Shown in pieces: positions 16,401-24,896 of a stretch of 64,000 nucleotides of DNA. Origin of the DNA: JTS-RE9 sp964649195 (GTDB taxonomy: Bacteria > Planctomycetota > Phycisphaerae > Phycisphaerales > Phycisphaeraceae). Position 1 is the first letter of the stretch. The number at the start of each line of letters is the position of its first letter. The notes beneath the pieces were generated by a model, which saw nothing but the letters and a program-made list of their open reading frames with translations, was not told the DNA's origin and searched no databases. Where the stretch lies: positions 25,515 through 89,514 of the forward strand of contig CAZYPK010000001.1 of NCBI GenBank assembly GCA_964649195.1. The letters are read 5' to 3'. The position numbers were made by a program, and so were the translations under genes.

Positions 16401-17059
16401 TGGCCAAGGAAGGCTCGACCATCGGTGGAGTCATGGATTCGCTGGGCACGGCGATCAGCGTCGCGCTCCAGTACGGCGTGCCCATCGAGTCGCTCGTCAA
16501 CAAGTTCACGCACCAGCGCTTCGAGCCGGCGGGCATGACCCACAACCCGGACATCCCGTTCGCCAAGAGCCTCGTTGATTACATCTTCCGCTGGATGGGC
16601 ATGGAGTTCATCCCCGGCTACCGCGCCGCCAACGCGCCGCAGCGAGGCAAGAAGACGGAGCTTAAGGATGATGCGGCAAGCAGCCCGGCGGTGCGCGAGA
16701 AGATCGCCGCGATTGTCGAACCCGTGAAAAAACCGGCTGAAAAGCAGCAAAGCGAGAAGCAGGGCGATGATGAAACAGTCACCGCCAGGTCAAACGGCAA
16801 CGGCAACGGCCATCGCCTTTCGAATGTTGATCCCCCTCGCCGAGGCATGACCATCGCTCAGATCGCTGTCGAAACCAGCGAGTCACGCAGCGAAACCAGC
16901 AGCGACGGCACCGTCATGAAAACGACATCGGTGCTCTCCATGGCGATGAAGGAAATGCAGGCCGACGCCCCGGCCTGCGACGTCTGCGGGACCATCACGG
17001 TGCGCAGCGGCACCTGTTACAAGTGCAACAACTGCGGCAACTCGATGGGATGCAGTTGA
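13430..17059 (+). CDS. nrdJ: Adenosylcobalamin-dependent ribonucleotide reductase (class II)
   Basis: Reduces ribonucleotides to deoxyribonucleotides using adenosylcobalamin, in oxic or anoxic conditions. The 1209-residue length fits the long NrdJ subfamily. Catalytic-barrel motifs visible are CAPNSPQWFNTGLNWAYG, HACFIQSVDDDL, FKYGSGTGTNFSKLRGENEP, NPCSEYMFLDNTACNLASFN (active-site Cys region) and TVIAPTGTIGLLMDCDTTGV. A long linker near 880-940 contains acidic and VERIVEKVVERIVER-like stretches. The C-terminus is a zinc-ribbon-like tail, CDVCGTITVRSGTCYKCNNCG, which carries the redox Cys pair in this family. ATG 13430 has ACAGGG upstream. No class I or III reductase gene is in the window. 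Confidence 0.95.
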   Translation: MKITRRFTQAGTDVFQTTQWTRRSSRISNPDGTTVFEMKDAEIPASWSQLATDIVVSKYFRKAGVPQVDAAGNVLKDETGKTITGPEKSVRQVVHRLAGCWRHWGETHNYFDTTEDAQAFYDEIAYTLLHQVCAPNSPQWFNTGLNWAYGITGPAQGHWVTDATTGETKLADDAYSHPQPHACFIQSVDDDLVNPGGIMDLWVREARLFKYGSGTGTNFSKLRGENEPLSGGGKSSGLMSWLKIGDRAAGAIKSGGTTRRAAKMVCLDLDHPDIENFVNWKVREELKVAALVEGIKRLPKAQQETATKLGLKLDYDFNGEAYLTVSGQNSNNSVRIPNEFFRRLDSDENWELRNRTNDKVAKSIKAKMLWDEIGYAAWRCADPGVQYDTTINEWHTCPASGRINASNPCSEYMFLDNTACNLASFNLLKFYDRHEKRFDLDGFEHATRLWTIVLEISVLMAAFPSREIARLSYEYRTLGLGYANIGAMLMQAGIPYDSETARAICGALTAILTGRSYAASAEMAGELGPFPGFFKNREHMLRVIRNHRRAAYGVARDVEHANQHDLGNYEGIQIPPVPIHAEYLEKQEKGIGQLSNAGDLLHRARASWDDALRLGQAHGYRNAQTTVIAPTGTIGLLMDCDTTGVEPDFALVKFKKLAGGGYFKIANQSVRPALESLGLGEEEVRDVLRHLLGALSFDVILPAKDGTRQTAGKTFAQALLGKGFTEEELKKLGDSLGSAMELSFVFNSYTLGQDAIERLGLTGQTDLLKGLGFSSKQVETLNEMICGTGTVEGAPHLKAENLAVFDCANKCGRKGKRFIAAQGHIRMMAAAQPFISGAISKTINLPNEASIDDIKNAYRLSWELALKANALYRDGCKLSQVLNSSADDKADEGEEDEENIEAGKQEVGQEVATIAGRVASVATEKTTEIQVQTVERIVEKVVERIVERPLRRRLPDTRRSITHKFNVAGHEGYLTVGLYDDGMPGELFITMAKEGSTIGGVMDSLGTAISVALQYGVPIESLVNKFTHQRFEPAGMTHNPDIPFAKSLVDYIFRWMGMEFIPGYRAANAPQRGKKTELKDDAASSPAVREKIAAIVEPVKKPAEKQQSEKQGDDETVTARSNGNGNGHRLSNVDPPRRGMTIAQIAVETSESRSETSSDGTVMKTTSVLSMAMKEMQADAPACDVCGTITVRSGTCYKCNNCGNSMGCS

Positions 17060-17087
17060 GCGGGGGCAGGGGGAGGAGACAGGGGAC

Positions 17088-17192
17088 AGCGATTTGAGAT
17101 TTGAAATTTCAAATTTGAGATTCTGGATTTGAGATTTGAAATTGGAGATTTGAAATTCATCCCATGAAAGCCCACCCACTCCTGTGGGTGGG
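17088..17192. repeat. GATTTGA words and CCCACCCAC hairpin
   Basis: Tandem GATTTGAGATTTGAAATTTC words at 17088-17155, then a perfect 9-bp stem CCCACCCAC (17171-17179) / GTGGGTGGG (17184-17192). It lies in the 240-base gap between convergent nrdJ and ychF, which contains no gene. Confidence 0.75.
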
Positions 17193-17261
17193 TTCCAACC
17201 CTGCACAACCGGCCGATCGGAAGCGCGGCCGTCCAAAGACCGCTTCCTTCTCCCTCCTCCG

Positions 17262-17297
17262 CCCCCTTGAGCTCCCACCACTCGAGGGGGTTTTCAT
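17262..17297 (+). terminator. Terminator for nrdJ transcript
   Basis: CCCCCTTGAG (17262-17271) pairs with CTCGAGGGGG (17281-17290), one G-U pair, followed by TTTTCATTT. It lies just before the ychF stop codon on the opposite strand. Confidence 0.7.
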
Positions 17298-17298
17298 T

Positions 17299-18387
17299 TC
17301 AGACATTGAACAGGAAGTGCACGACATCCGAGTCGTGCATGACATAGCTCTTGCCTTCGACGCGCATCCTGCCTGCGGCCTTGATCGCGGCTTCGGTCCT
17401 GTATTTTTCCAGGTCATCGACGCTGTAAACTTCCGCGCGGATGAAGCCGCGCTCGAAGTCGCTGTGGATGACGCCTGCCGCCTGCGGAGCGGTGGCGCCG
17501 ATGGGAATCGTCCAGGCGCGGATCTCCTTGGGACCTGCGGTGAAGTAGCTTTGCAGGCCCAGCAGTCTGTAGGCGGCGCGGGAAAGCGCCGCGAGAGCGG
17601 GTTCGGTCAGGCCGACGCTTTCGAGCAGTTCGAGCCGATCCTTCTCATCCAGCTCGGCCAGTTCCGATTCGAGTCGTGCGCAGACGGGCACGACATGCCC
17701 GCCTTCCGCTTTCGCTTTCTCGCGCACGTTCCGCACCAGCGGGCCTTCGCCCTTGAGATCGTTGTCATCGACGTTGGCGACATAGAGCACCGGCTTGGCG
17801 GAGAGGAAGCCGAAGCTGCGCAGCAGTTTCATCTCCTCCGGGGGAAGCCGCATGGCGCGGATCGGCTTGCCCGCGTCGAGCACCGGTTTGCACTGCTGGA
17901 GCAGTTCGGCGCGGAGCTTGGCATCCTTGTCGCCGCTCTTGGCCGAGCGCAGCGCCTTGTCGAGCGAGCCTTCGACGGTCTGCATGTCGGCCAGCATCAG
18001 TTCCATCTCGATGACTTCAATGTCGCGCAGCGGATCGACCGAGCCATCGACATGCATGATGTTGGGGTCATCGAAGCAGCGGACGACCTGAAGAATGGCA
18101 TCGACCCCGCGGATGTGGGAGAGAAACTTGTTGCCCAGTCCTTCGCCCTTGCTGGCGCCTTTGACGAGGCCCGCGATATCGACCAGCCGCCAGGCGGCGG
18201 GGATGATCTTCTGCGACTCGATGTGCTTGCGGATGATCTCAAGCCTGGCATCAGGCACGGAGACGACGCCGACGTTGGGCTCGATGGTGGCGAAGGGATA
18301 GTTCGCGGCCAGGGCGCCGGCGGCGGTGAGGGCGTTGAAGAGCGTCGATTTGCCGACGTTGGGGAGTCCGACGATGCCTGCTTCCAT
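17299..18387 (-). CDS. ychF: Redox-regulated ATPase YchF (Obg family)
   Basis: Ribosome-associated P-loop NTPase of 362 residues, essentially the E. coli length. It starts MEAGIVGLPNVGKSTLFNAL with the G1 loop. Switch motifs DIAGLVKGASKGEGLGNKFL follow, and YVANVDDND replaces NKxD, explaining ATP preference. The TGS domain ends KSYVMHDSDVVHFLFNV. In other bacteria YchF affects translation and oxidative-stress response. Start ATG 18387 corresponds to the family start; a much longer in-frame extension upstream simply translates tandem repeats and is not believed. It converges with nrdJ. Confidence 0.94.
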   Translation of the reverse strand: MEAGIVGLPNVGKSTLFNALTAAGALAANYPFATIEPNVGVVSVPDARLEIIRKHIESQKIIPAAWRLVDIAGLVKGASKGEGLGNKFLSHIRGVDAILQVVRCFDDPNIMHVDGSVDPLRDIEVIEMELMLADMQTVEGSLDKALRSAKSGDKDAKLRAELLQQCKPVLDAGKPIRAMRLPPEEMKLLRSFGFLSAKPVLYVANVDDNDLKGEGPLVRNVREKAKAEGGHVVPVCARLESELAELDEKDRLELLESVGLTEPALAALSRAAYRLLGLQSYFTAGPKEIRAWTIPIGATAPQAAGVIHSDFERGFIRAEVYSVDDLEKYRTEAAIKAAGRMRVEGKSYVMHDSDVVHFLFNV

Positions 18388-18464
18388 GATGAATGCAATC
18401 CGTGGGGCTGTGGTGGGAGGGAGATTGTGGCAGAACCCGGCGCAGGTGCAAGCGGGGAGGAAAA

Positions 18465-18907
18465 GTTCCGAGTTTCGAGTTCCGAGTTCCGAGTTGAAAG
18501 GCATGAAGGCACGAAGGCACGAAGGGGGGAGGCAAGTTCCGAGTTTCGAGTTTCGAGTTCCGAGTTGAAAGGCAAGGGGGAAGAAAGGCACGAAGGAGGA
18601 AGGGAAAGGCTGAATGCTGAATGCTGAAGGCTGAAGGGGGGAGATTGAAAAATGGCCATTGCAAAATGCAAAATGCAAAATGCAAATTGAAGAGAGGGAG
18701 ACGTATATCCCTATGTGATTGGTTTGCCCACTCCGCCATTTTGCAATTTTCAATTTGCAATGGCCATTGGCCATTCTCCCCCTTCAGCCTTCAGCCTTCA
18801 GCCTTCAGCATTCAGCATTCAGCCTTTCCCCCTTCGTGCCTCCGTGCCTCAATGCCTTCCTCCTTGCCTTTCAACTCGGAACTCGGAACTCGGAACTCGG
18901 AACTTTT
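18465..18907. repeat. 440-bp nested palindrome built from five tandem-repeat families
   Basis: From the left end: GTTTCGAGTTCCGAG words, GGCACGAAGG words, both again, GCTGAATGCTGAAGG words, then CAAAATGCAAAATGC words. After a short centre near 18690-18735 the same families return in reverse order as complements: TTTTGCAATTTTC, CAGCCTTCAGC, CCTTCGTGCCTCC and CTCGGAACTCGGAAC. It fills almost the whole gap between the XylR-like gene and ychF (both minus strand). A transcript would form a giant hairpin. Confidence 0.9.
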
Positions 18908-18914
18908 CATTCCC

Positions 18915-20072
18915 TTACCGCTGGTGTCTTGCCCGAAACTGTCCCGGGGTCATGCCCGCCTGTTTGCGGAAGACTTCGCCCAGGTATTGGGCGTGGTTGA
19001 AGCCGGTGCGCAGGGCGATGACTTTCAGGGGCAGGTTGGTTTCGATGAGCATCTCGCGCACCCGGCGCATGCGGACGCGCAGGATTTCCTCCTTGGGGCT
19101 GTGTCCCAGGGCGGCGGTCATGCGCCGTTCGAGGGTGCTTCTTGAGACGAGCAGGGAATCGAGCACGCCTTCGACGTTGAGATTGTCGCAGGCGTTTTCG
19201 CGGATCATCCGCACCGCCTGGGCGACGAGCGGATCGCCGATGGCGACGACATCGGAGGATTGCCGGGTGACGATGCCGATCGGCTCGATGAGGGCCTGCC
19301 TCCTGCCGATCGTCTCGCCCGCCATGAGCCTGTCGAGCATTTCCGCCGCGGCAAATCCCGTCTTCTCCGCGTCGAACCGCACCGAGGAGAGCGGCGGCGT
19401 GGACATCTCGCAGAGCGATTCATCATTCTCGACACCCACCACCGCGGCCTGCTCGGGCACCGCCACCTCCGCCCGCTTGCACGCATCGAGCAGCCAGAAC
19501 CCCAGTTGATCGGTACACGCCATCAGGCCCACCGGCTTGGGCAGCCCGCGGATCCATTTCGCCAGCCGCGTCTGCTGCTGCTCCCATTGGAGCGGTTTCT
19601 CGCGGCTGCCCTCGGCCTTGAAAACATGACAGTGGAAGTTGCGCTGCCCCAGGGCGCGGATGAAGTTGTTGCATCGTTCCTCGAAGAAGGTTTCGGTGTC
19701 CAGGGCGTACAGGCCGAAGTGCTCGAAGCCGCGTTCGATCAGATGCGAGGCGACGGTCATGCCCACGGCATGGTTGTCCACGCCGACAAAAGGCAGGGCG
19801 TGGCGCAGCTTGGTGGCGCGGAGTTCGATGGCCGGCGCCCCGGTGCGGGCGATGGCGTTGGCCATGGCCTGCGTGCCGGTGCGGGTGAGGATGCCGTCGC
19901 CGCGCCAGTTGGCGAGCCAGGGCGGCACGCGCGAGTCCAGGGCCCGCTGTTCCAGGAAGATCGACCACGGCCCATGCGTCGCCATGTACCGGCGGATGCC
20001 GCGCAGCAGATCCCGCGTGTAGGACCGGCTGGTCTCGATCAGCAGGGCGACGTGAGGCAGTTTTTTCGTCAT
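18915..20072 (-). CDS. XylR-type transcriptional regulator (LacI-like sensor + AraC HTH)
   Basis: Regulator of 385 residues. The N-terminal two-thirds (about 5-265) is a periplasmic-binding-protein-like sugar sensor: PHVALLIETSRSYTRDLLRG, FVGVDNHAVGMTVASHLIE, GLMACTDQLGFWLLDACKRA and VVGVENDESLCEMSTPPLSS. The C-terminal about 100 residues carry two AraC helix-turn-helix units: VEGVLDSLLVSRSTLERRM and LKVIALRTGFNHAQYLGEVF, followed by RKQAGMTPGQFRARH. This is the E. coli XylR arrangement; such proteins usually activate sugar catabolism. It is divergent from the PEP-CTERM gene at 20445. No sugar-kinase operon is visible, though a TIM-barrel isomerase-like gene lies at 22991. The ligand is unknown. 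Confidence 0.9.
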   Translation of the reverse strand: MTKKLPHVALLIETSRSYTRDLLRGIRRYMATHGPWSIFLEQRALDSRVPPWLANWRGDGILTRTGTQAMANAIARTGAPAIELRATKLRHALPFVGVDNHAVGMTVASHLIERGFEHFGLYALDTETFFEERCNNFIRALGQRNFHCHVFKAEGSREKPLQWEQQQTRLAKWIRGLPKPVGLMACTDQLGFWLLDACKRAEVAVPEQAAVVGVENDESLCEMSTPPLSSVRFDAEKTGFAAAEMLDRLMAGETIGRRQALIEPIGIVTRQSSDVVAIGDPLVAQAVRMIRENACDNLNVEGVLDSLLVSRSTLERRMTAALGHSPKEEILRVRMRRVREMLIETNLPLKVIALRTGFNHAQYLGEVFRKQAGMTPGQFRARHQR

Positions 20073-20444
20073 GGCGGATACAGGGGACAGGGGACAGGGG
20101 ACAGAGGACAGGGGACACAGCCGCTTGCGGCTTCGCTCCGACTTCTGACCTCCGACCTCTTCAACGGGCTGCTTGGGTTTACACCTTTATACTAAAGCAA
20201 GGTTAGTGAAACGGGCTTAATGACGCAAAACCTGCATGATAATACGAAAAATCTGCAAATGTCAGGCTTGTTTCCATCTTTTTTGTGAGGTAAAGTCCGT
20301 ATGTCGTGTTTGGTGCTTCCCCTTGAAGATGAGGCTTGGGCCTGCGTATTGATCTTCAAAGGGAAGCGGTCGTTTCCCGTCCATTCCCATTTGCCGCATT
20401 CGTGGCATGTCAAGGATTCATCCACTGATCGAAGGAGACATTTC
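20073..20444. promoter_or_regulatory. Divergent regulatory region with GGGGACA repeats
   Basis: A GGGGACAGGGGACAGAGGACA tandem run (20083-20120) and a GCCGCTTGCGGC palindrome come first. The rest is AT-richer; AGTATAAAGG on the minus strand near 20200 could supply a -10 for the XylR-like gene. I find no clear direct-repeat operator. AAGGAGA at 20432-20438 is the ribosome site of the next gene. Confidence 0.4.
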
Positions 20445-21913
20445 ATGCAACTGTCCAAGTCCATCATGTTCGTCGTCTTGTCGGTTCTGGCTTCCAGCCA
20501 GGCGATGGCGGTGTCGGTGACCGAGTTTTTCAGTTATGACGGTTCGTACACTCCCACGGACGCCGCGCCGCCGGCGGGGCAGACGACGTGGCAGCAGTTC
20601 ACGAGCATGGCCGGGACCATCACGCCCAACTCCCCCGCGCCGGGTCTGGCGACGTTCGATGACCCCGACAGCGGCCGCATTTCCATTTTCCAGCAGTATG
20701 CCGATCCCGCCTTCATCGCCGCTCCCGCCAACTTCGAGTATGAATACTCCTCCCGGCATCAGATCAATTCCACCGCCGGGGCCGGCACCCCGATCTTCAT
20801 CGGCGCCCGCGATGAAGGCGGCAACGGCAAGGTCGTGATGCTCGGTTTCAACTCCAACACCGGTACGCTGGGCTTTTACAACACCAACAATATACTGACA
20901 CAGACCATCAACGCCGGCGACTTCCGCGACGGCCGGTTCCATGACTACCGCGTCGTCAAGTTCATCGATCCCAACGACAGCCTCATGAAGGTCTCCATTC
21001 TGATCGACGGCGTACCCGAAGGATCGCCCGTTCTCTACTCGAACGACACGGTCTTTCCTCTCGACGCCAACAACGCCAACGGCTTCGGTTACTACAGTCC
21101 CTCCACGAACCATACATCGAACGTGGTGCTGGATCAGTTGAGTTTTGGCGCAGTGGGGGGGGGGGGGGGGTACTCCCGACCTTCGTCGCCAGCTACAACG
21201 GCACCTACGCCCCTAACAGTGCGACGCCTCCGCTGACGCAGACCACCTGGACGGTGTTCAACAATGTTGGTGCGGCCAACCTGACGCCCAACTCGATCGT
21301 GGGCTCGGCGCGGATCAACGACAACAGCGCCGCCAATCGGATCGCCATCCACGACCTGCTGACCGACACGCCCATCGCCGATGAAGGCTGGCGCTACCAG
21401 GCCCGCCTGCGCATCGACTCGGCGGCGCAGGCAACCAACGCCCAGGGGCTGCTCCCCTACGTGGCGCTGGGTGTCCGCGATGAAGGAACCGCAGTCGGCA
21501 AATCGGCGCTGCTCGGCTTCTTCAACACGCAACTCTATCTGGTGGACAACACCACCAACCTCAACGCCAACAGCATCCTGCTGGCCGATGTCGATCTGCG
21601 CGGCGGAACGCTGTTCCACGACTTCGTGGTCGAGAAGTTCCTCATCGGCGATGAGTTCTTCATCCAGGTCACGCTCGACGGCGAAGAACTGCTCGCCTCC
21701 CCGCTGGCCTACAGCGCCCTGCCCAACTCGGTGGGTGTGGTCAACGGCTTCGGCTACTTCACATCCTCGCCCGGCACCAGCAACGTCCTGCTCGACACCA
21801 TTGCGCTCCAGATCGTCACGGCAGCGCCGACGATCCCCGAACCGGCCTCGGCCCTGCTGCTGCTGGCGGGTGTGCCGATGATGATGCGCCGCCGTCGGAC
21901 GGCGGAGGTGTGA
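20445..21913 (+). CDS. Two-domain PEP-CTERM protein, frame broken at a 16-G tract
   Basis: ATG 20445 follows AAGGAGA and opens a signal peptide (MQLSKSIMFVVLSVLASSQ, cleavage after AMA). The first domain (FFSYDGSYTPTDAAPPAGQT and onward) runs to VLDQLSFGAV. The sequence then enters a run of 16 G residues (21155-21170). Zero-frame reading gives five Gly and out-of-family residues, ending at 21236. Reading the -1 frame from 21170 gives a second copy of the same domain (FVASYNGTYAPNSATPPLTQ and onward), ending in the sorting signal IPEPASALLLLAGVPMMM plus RRRRTAEV at 21913. A tract of 17 or 14 G, or a -1 ribosomal slip, would join both. It is either phase-variable, a sequencing error, or a recent pseudogene. 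Confidence 0.85.
21155..21170 (+). repeat. Homopolymer of 16 G inside coding sequence
   Basis: Preceded by CAGT and followed by TACTCC. It sits exactly at the linker between the two repeated domains of the PEP-CTERM protein, where extra glycines would be tolerated but frame changes are decisive. Confidence 0.95.
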
Positions 21914-22283
21914 AGATGAGTTTCACCCCCGGAAGGTAAGCCCCCCGGAAGGGTTAAGCCCCACCCGGAAGGGTGTGGGCCAAGGTGCTCGGCTCATGTA
22001 CCGAATGTGGCGCCAAGCCCGATGGCGAGGCTTGGCGAGCCGTCGGGGTATCGATGCCGAGCACAGAATACCCCGACGGCTCGGCGGCCCTCGCCATCGG
22101 GCTTGGCGCCACGGCGGGTGAACCCACAGTGAGTGGATGGGGCTGAAGGCTGAATGCTGAAGGTCACTGGGCCGGGGCTTCGCAGACTCAGCCCCAGCCA
22201 CCCCCCGGCCCGCCGATACCCGACACCCGAAACCCGAAACCCTTGACGCAACCGGCTGGAGAAGGAGTCGCGGAGTTCCAGCT
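21914..22283. repeat. Repeat-filled intergenic region
   Basis: No gene. It contains a GCCCCACCCGGAAGGGTG word (21953-21985) and an inverted pair around AAGCCCGATGGCGAGG / CCTCGCCATCGGGCTT (about 22016-22110). A short GCTGAAGGCTGAATG run follows, then a half copy of the GGGTGGCTGGGG element (22169-22205). ACCCGAAACCCGAAACCC precedes the ribosome site of the next gene. Confidence 0.75.
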
Positions 22284-22976
22284 ATGAAACGACAGAACGG
22301 ATTCACGCTCATCGAACTGCTGGTGGTGATTTCCATCATCACCCTGCTGATCTCCATCACCCTGCCCGCCCTGAGCAAGGCCCGCGCCCACACCAAGCGG
22401 GTCGTCTGCGGCACGCAGCTCGCCCAGATCGGACAGGGCTTCGTCATGTACGGCGATGACAACAAGAGCTTCTTCCCCTGGAAGGCATCGTCCACCAGCG
22501 CGATGGTCCACGGCGGCAGGGCGGGAACCTATTCCGGGTATCGGGCTGTCGATGGCTATGCCCCCAAGGAGCGCCCGATCAACCTCTATCTGGGCTACGA
22601 CAGGACTGTGGCGGACAATGCCGACATTCCCCCGTACCTCTGCCCGGCGGACACCGGCGCGCAGGTCTGGCACCCCGCTTCGGTGACGACCTACAAGGAT
22701 GTGGGCAGTTCCTACGCCTACAACGGCTGGGCCAGCGTGACCAGCACCGTCACCCTGCGAGGCCGCAAGCTGACCGATGTGAGATCCCCTTCGCGGACCA
22801 TCATGGTCGGCGACCACCCGATCCACAACTACACCGGCGGCGGCAACCGCAAACAATACTGGCACGACCCGTCCCGCATCATGGCCAACATCTGCTTCGT
22901 GGATAATCACGTGGACTACCACGAGATTCCGCCGGGGGATGATACGGATTACTATACTTGGTATCCGTGGAAATAG
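22284..22976 (+). CDS. Prepilin-type N-terminal protein, planctomycete pseudopilin class
   Basis: Protein of 230 residues starting MKRQNGFTLIELLVVISIIT, a class III prepilin signal (cleavage before FTLIE) continuous with a hydrophobic helix. The C-terminal body has conserved aromatic/Gly positions and ends with the VDNHVDYHEI strand resembling the H-X9-DG region of planctomycetal type II-secretion-like pseudopilins. Such genes occur in dozens of copies per genome in this phylum, usually without partner secretion genes nearby. GGAG at 22272 positions the start. The following Tat-signal gene starts 14 bases after the stop, so they are likely co-transcribed. Confidence 0.85.
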   Translation: MKRQNGFTLIELLVVISIITLLISITLPALSKARAHTKRVVCGTQLAQIGQGFVMYGDDNKSFFPWKASSTSAMVHGGRAGTYSGYRAVDGYAPKERPINLYLGYDRTVADNADIPPYLCPADTGAQVWHPASVTTYKDVGSSYAYNGWASVTSTVTLRGRKLTDVRSPSRTIMVGDHPIHNYTGGGNRKQYWHDPSRIMANICFVDNHVDYHEIPPGDDTDYYTWYPWK

Positions 22977-22990
22977 AGAATAACGACACG

Positions 22991-23872
22991 ATGAATGAAC
23001 CCATCACAACCTTCTCCCGCCGCCGCTTCTGCGCCGCCGCCGTTGCGGCGATGGTGGCGCCGCAGGTCTTGCGCGGCGCGGCGCCTTCGCCGTTCAAGCT
23101 TGACTACATCGTGGCTTCATCGATGTACGGCAAGCTGCCTCTGGCCGATGTCATCGCCCAGGTTCCAAAGACCGGCGGCGCCGCGCTCGACATCTGGCGT
23201 GCCCCCCATGCGGATCAGCGCGAGCAGGCGACGGCGATGGGGGATGAACCGTTTGCGAAGCTGCTGGCGAAACATGATGTGAAGCTGGCCGCCGCCACCA
23301 TCTGGGGCAAGCCGTTCGGCGAGGAACTTCGCTACGTGAAAAAAATGGGCGGCAACCTGCTCATCACCGGCTTCGTGCCCAAGAGCGATGCCAGGGCGTT
23401 CATCGAGAAGCTCAAGCCTCAATTGGCCGTCGCGGAGGAACTGGGCGTCACCGTCGCCATCGAGAATCATGGCTGCGACATCGATGCGATCCGCGCCTTC
23501 GCCGATGAAGCCAAATCACCACAACTCAAGATCGCGCTGGCGCCGTACCATCTGCCGCAGGATGCGGCGGCGCTGGGCAAGCTGATCGAAGCGATCGGGC
23601 CGAAGCTCGGTTTGTTTTACGCATGGCAGCATGGCATGGGGGCGACGAAAAAACTGCCCAAGGCCGATGAGCTGAAGCAGATGCCCGGTCGCGGTGATCT
23701 CGACTTCACGCCGATGCTGGCGGCTTTGAAGAAGGTGAACTACACCGGCCCGACGGAAATCTTCATGCACCCTGTGCCGCGCGGCATCCCGATCCTTGAA
23801 ACCGCCGAGGAAGTGACAGCGGAGATCAACCGTGCCGCCGGTTATCTTGCGGAATGTTTGAAAAGCATATGA
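22991..23872 (+). CDS. Tat-exported sugar phosphate isomerase/epimerase-like protein
   Basis: Protein of 293 residues with a twin-arginine signal (SRRRFCAAAVAAMVAPQVLR). It is followed by a TIM-barrel of the AP-endonuclease-2/xylose-isomerase-like family. Active-site-like acidic and His residues are seen in VTVAIENHGCDIDAIRAF and TEIFMHPVP. These enzymes isomerise or epimerise sugars with a divalent metal; exported versions are common in planctomycetes. The typical N-terminal metal Glu/His set is only partly evident, so the substrate is unknown. It follows the pseudopilin gene by 14 bases. ATG 22991 is chosen over 22958 because it begins the Tat signal. Confidence 0.8.
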   Translation: MNEPITTFSRRRFCAAAVAAMVAPQVLRGAAPSPFKLDYIVASSMYGKLPLADVIAQVPKTGGAALDIWRAPHADQREQATAMGDEPFAKLLAKHDVKLAAATIWGKPFGEELRYVKKMGGNLLITGFVPKSDARAFIEKLKPQLAVAEELGVTVAIENHGCDIDAIRAFADEAKSPQLKIALAPYHLPQDAAALGKLIEAIGPKLGLFYAWQHGMGATKKLPKADELKQMPGRGDLDFTPMLAALKKVNYTGPTEIFMHPVPRGIPILETAEEVTAEINRAAGYLAECLKSI

Positions 23873-23996
23873 GCCTGAGTTCGGAATAAGCCCCGCCCGG
23901 AAGGGCGCGGGCCCAAAGTCGCCCAATGAACATTTTGTTGATGGTTTTAAGGAAGTGAACCTGATTGGAAAATCGAGTTTCTGTTCGTGAACGATT

Positions 23997-24115
23997 GGGT
24001 GGCTGGGGCTGAAGGCTCTGCGCAAGCCCCGGCCCAGACACGCGAAGCAAGGTGGCGCAACTGAAAGTCGATGGTCGCTTGGGCCGGGGCTTCGCGGACT
24101 CAGCCCCAGCCACCC
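23997..24115. repeat. 119-bp GGGTGGCTGGGG inverted-repeat element, full copy
   Basis: Left end GGGTGGCTGGGGCTGA; right end TCAGCCCCAGCCACCC. The core reads GCGAAGCAAGGTGGCGCAAC then TGAAAGTCGATGGTCGC. The full copy at 29373-29500 carries the same core in the opposite orientation. The flanking gap 23873-24216 has no gene; it also has a GCCCCGCCCGGAAGGGCG word (23888) and CTCTGGCTC tandem words (24121-24185). Confidence 0.88.
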
Positions 24116-24216
24116 GAAACACTCTGGCTCCTCTGGCTCCTCTGGCTCCCCCCGGCTCCTTCAGCTCCCCCGGCTCCCCCGGCTCCACAAGACTACATTC
24201 GGAACGAACAATCATC

Positions 24217-24819
24217 ATGAACAAGGTCCTCATCATCATCGGCGACGCCAGCGAAACCGTTGACACGCTCTATCCCTTCTACCGCCTTCAGGAAGACGGC
24301 TTTGAACCCGTCGTCGCGGCCCCGGAATTTCGCCGTTATCAGATGGTGCTTCACGAGGTGAAGCCCGGCTGGACCATCACCAAGGAATGGGAAGGCTACA
24401 CCATCATGCCCGACATTACTTTCGCTGACATCGATCCCGCCGAGTACGCGGGCATTTTCTTCAGCGGCGGCAGGGCGCCGGAATACATCCGCTATGACGA
24501 GGATCTGGTGCGCATCACGCGTTATTTCTTCGATCACAACAAGCCGGTCGCTTCGGTCTGTCACGGCGTGGAGATTCCCGCCTATGCCGGCTGCCTGAAA
24601 GGGCGGCGGATGGCGACGGTGCCCAAGTGCCGGTTCGATCTGGAAATCTGCGGCGGCATCTTCGTGAATCAACCCTGCGTGGTCGATGGCAACCTCGTCA
24701 GCGGCCGTACTTTTCACGACAACGGCCACTACTTCGGCGCCTTCATGAAACTGCTCAACGCCGCGAGGCGGTTGAGCGAAACCAACAGGACCGCCGATTC
24801 GCGGGTGGAACTGGTATGA
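24217..24819 (+). CDS. DJ-1/PfpI family protein
   Basis: Protein of 200 residues with the class I glutamine amidotransferase-like fold of DJ-1/PfpI. The nucleophile elbow is ASVCHGVEIPAY (Cys followed by His). A Gly-rich acidic motif FFSGGRAPEYIRYDEDLVRI carries the family's conserved Glu environment. Members act as glyoxalases, deglycase-like or chaperone proteins, or proteases; this one cannot be assigned. Soluble, no signal peptide. ATG 24217 fits the family start (MNKVLIIIGDASE). The cytochrome gene begins 77 bases after its stop on the same strand. Confidence 0.85.
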   Translation: MNKVLIIIGDASETVDTLYPFYRLQEDGFEPVVAAPEFRRYQMVLHEVKPGWTITKEWEGYTIMPDITFADIDPAEYAGIFFSGGRAPEYIRYDEDLVRITRYFFDHNKPVASVCHGVEIPAYAGCLKGRRMATVPKCRFDLEICGGIFVNQPCVVDGNLVSGRTFHDNGHYFGAFMKLLNAARRLSETNRTADSRVELV

Positions 24820-24896
24820 GACCGCGAACGTGTGGCGTGCAACTTCTGTGCGTTCCAAAGCCCCTTCCTTCCAGGGAGAAGCTGGGCGAGGATCGA

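Noticed and set aside
18388..18774. 129-codon N-terminal extension of YchF
   Set aside because: It translates tandem repeats, and the family start is at 18387.
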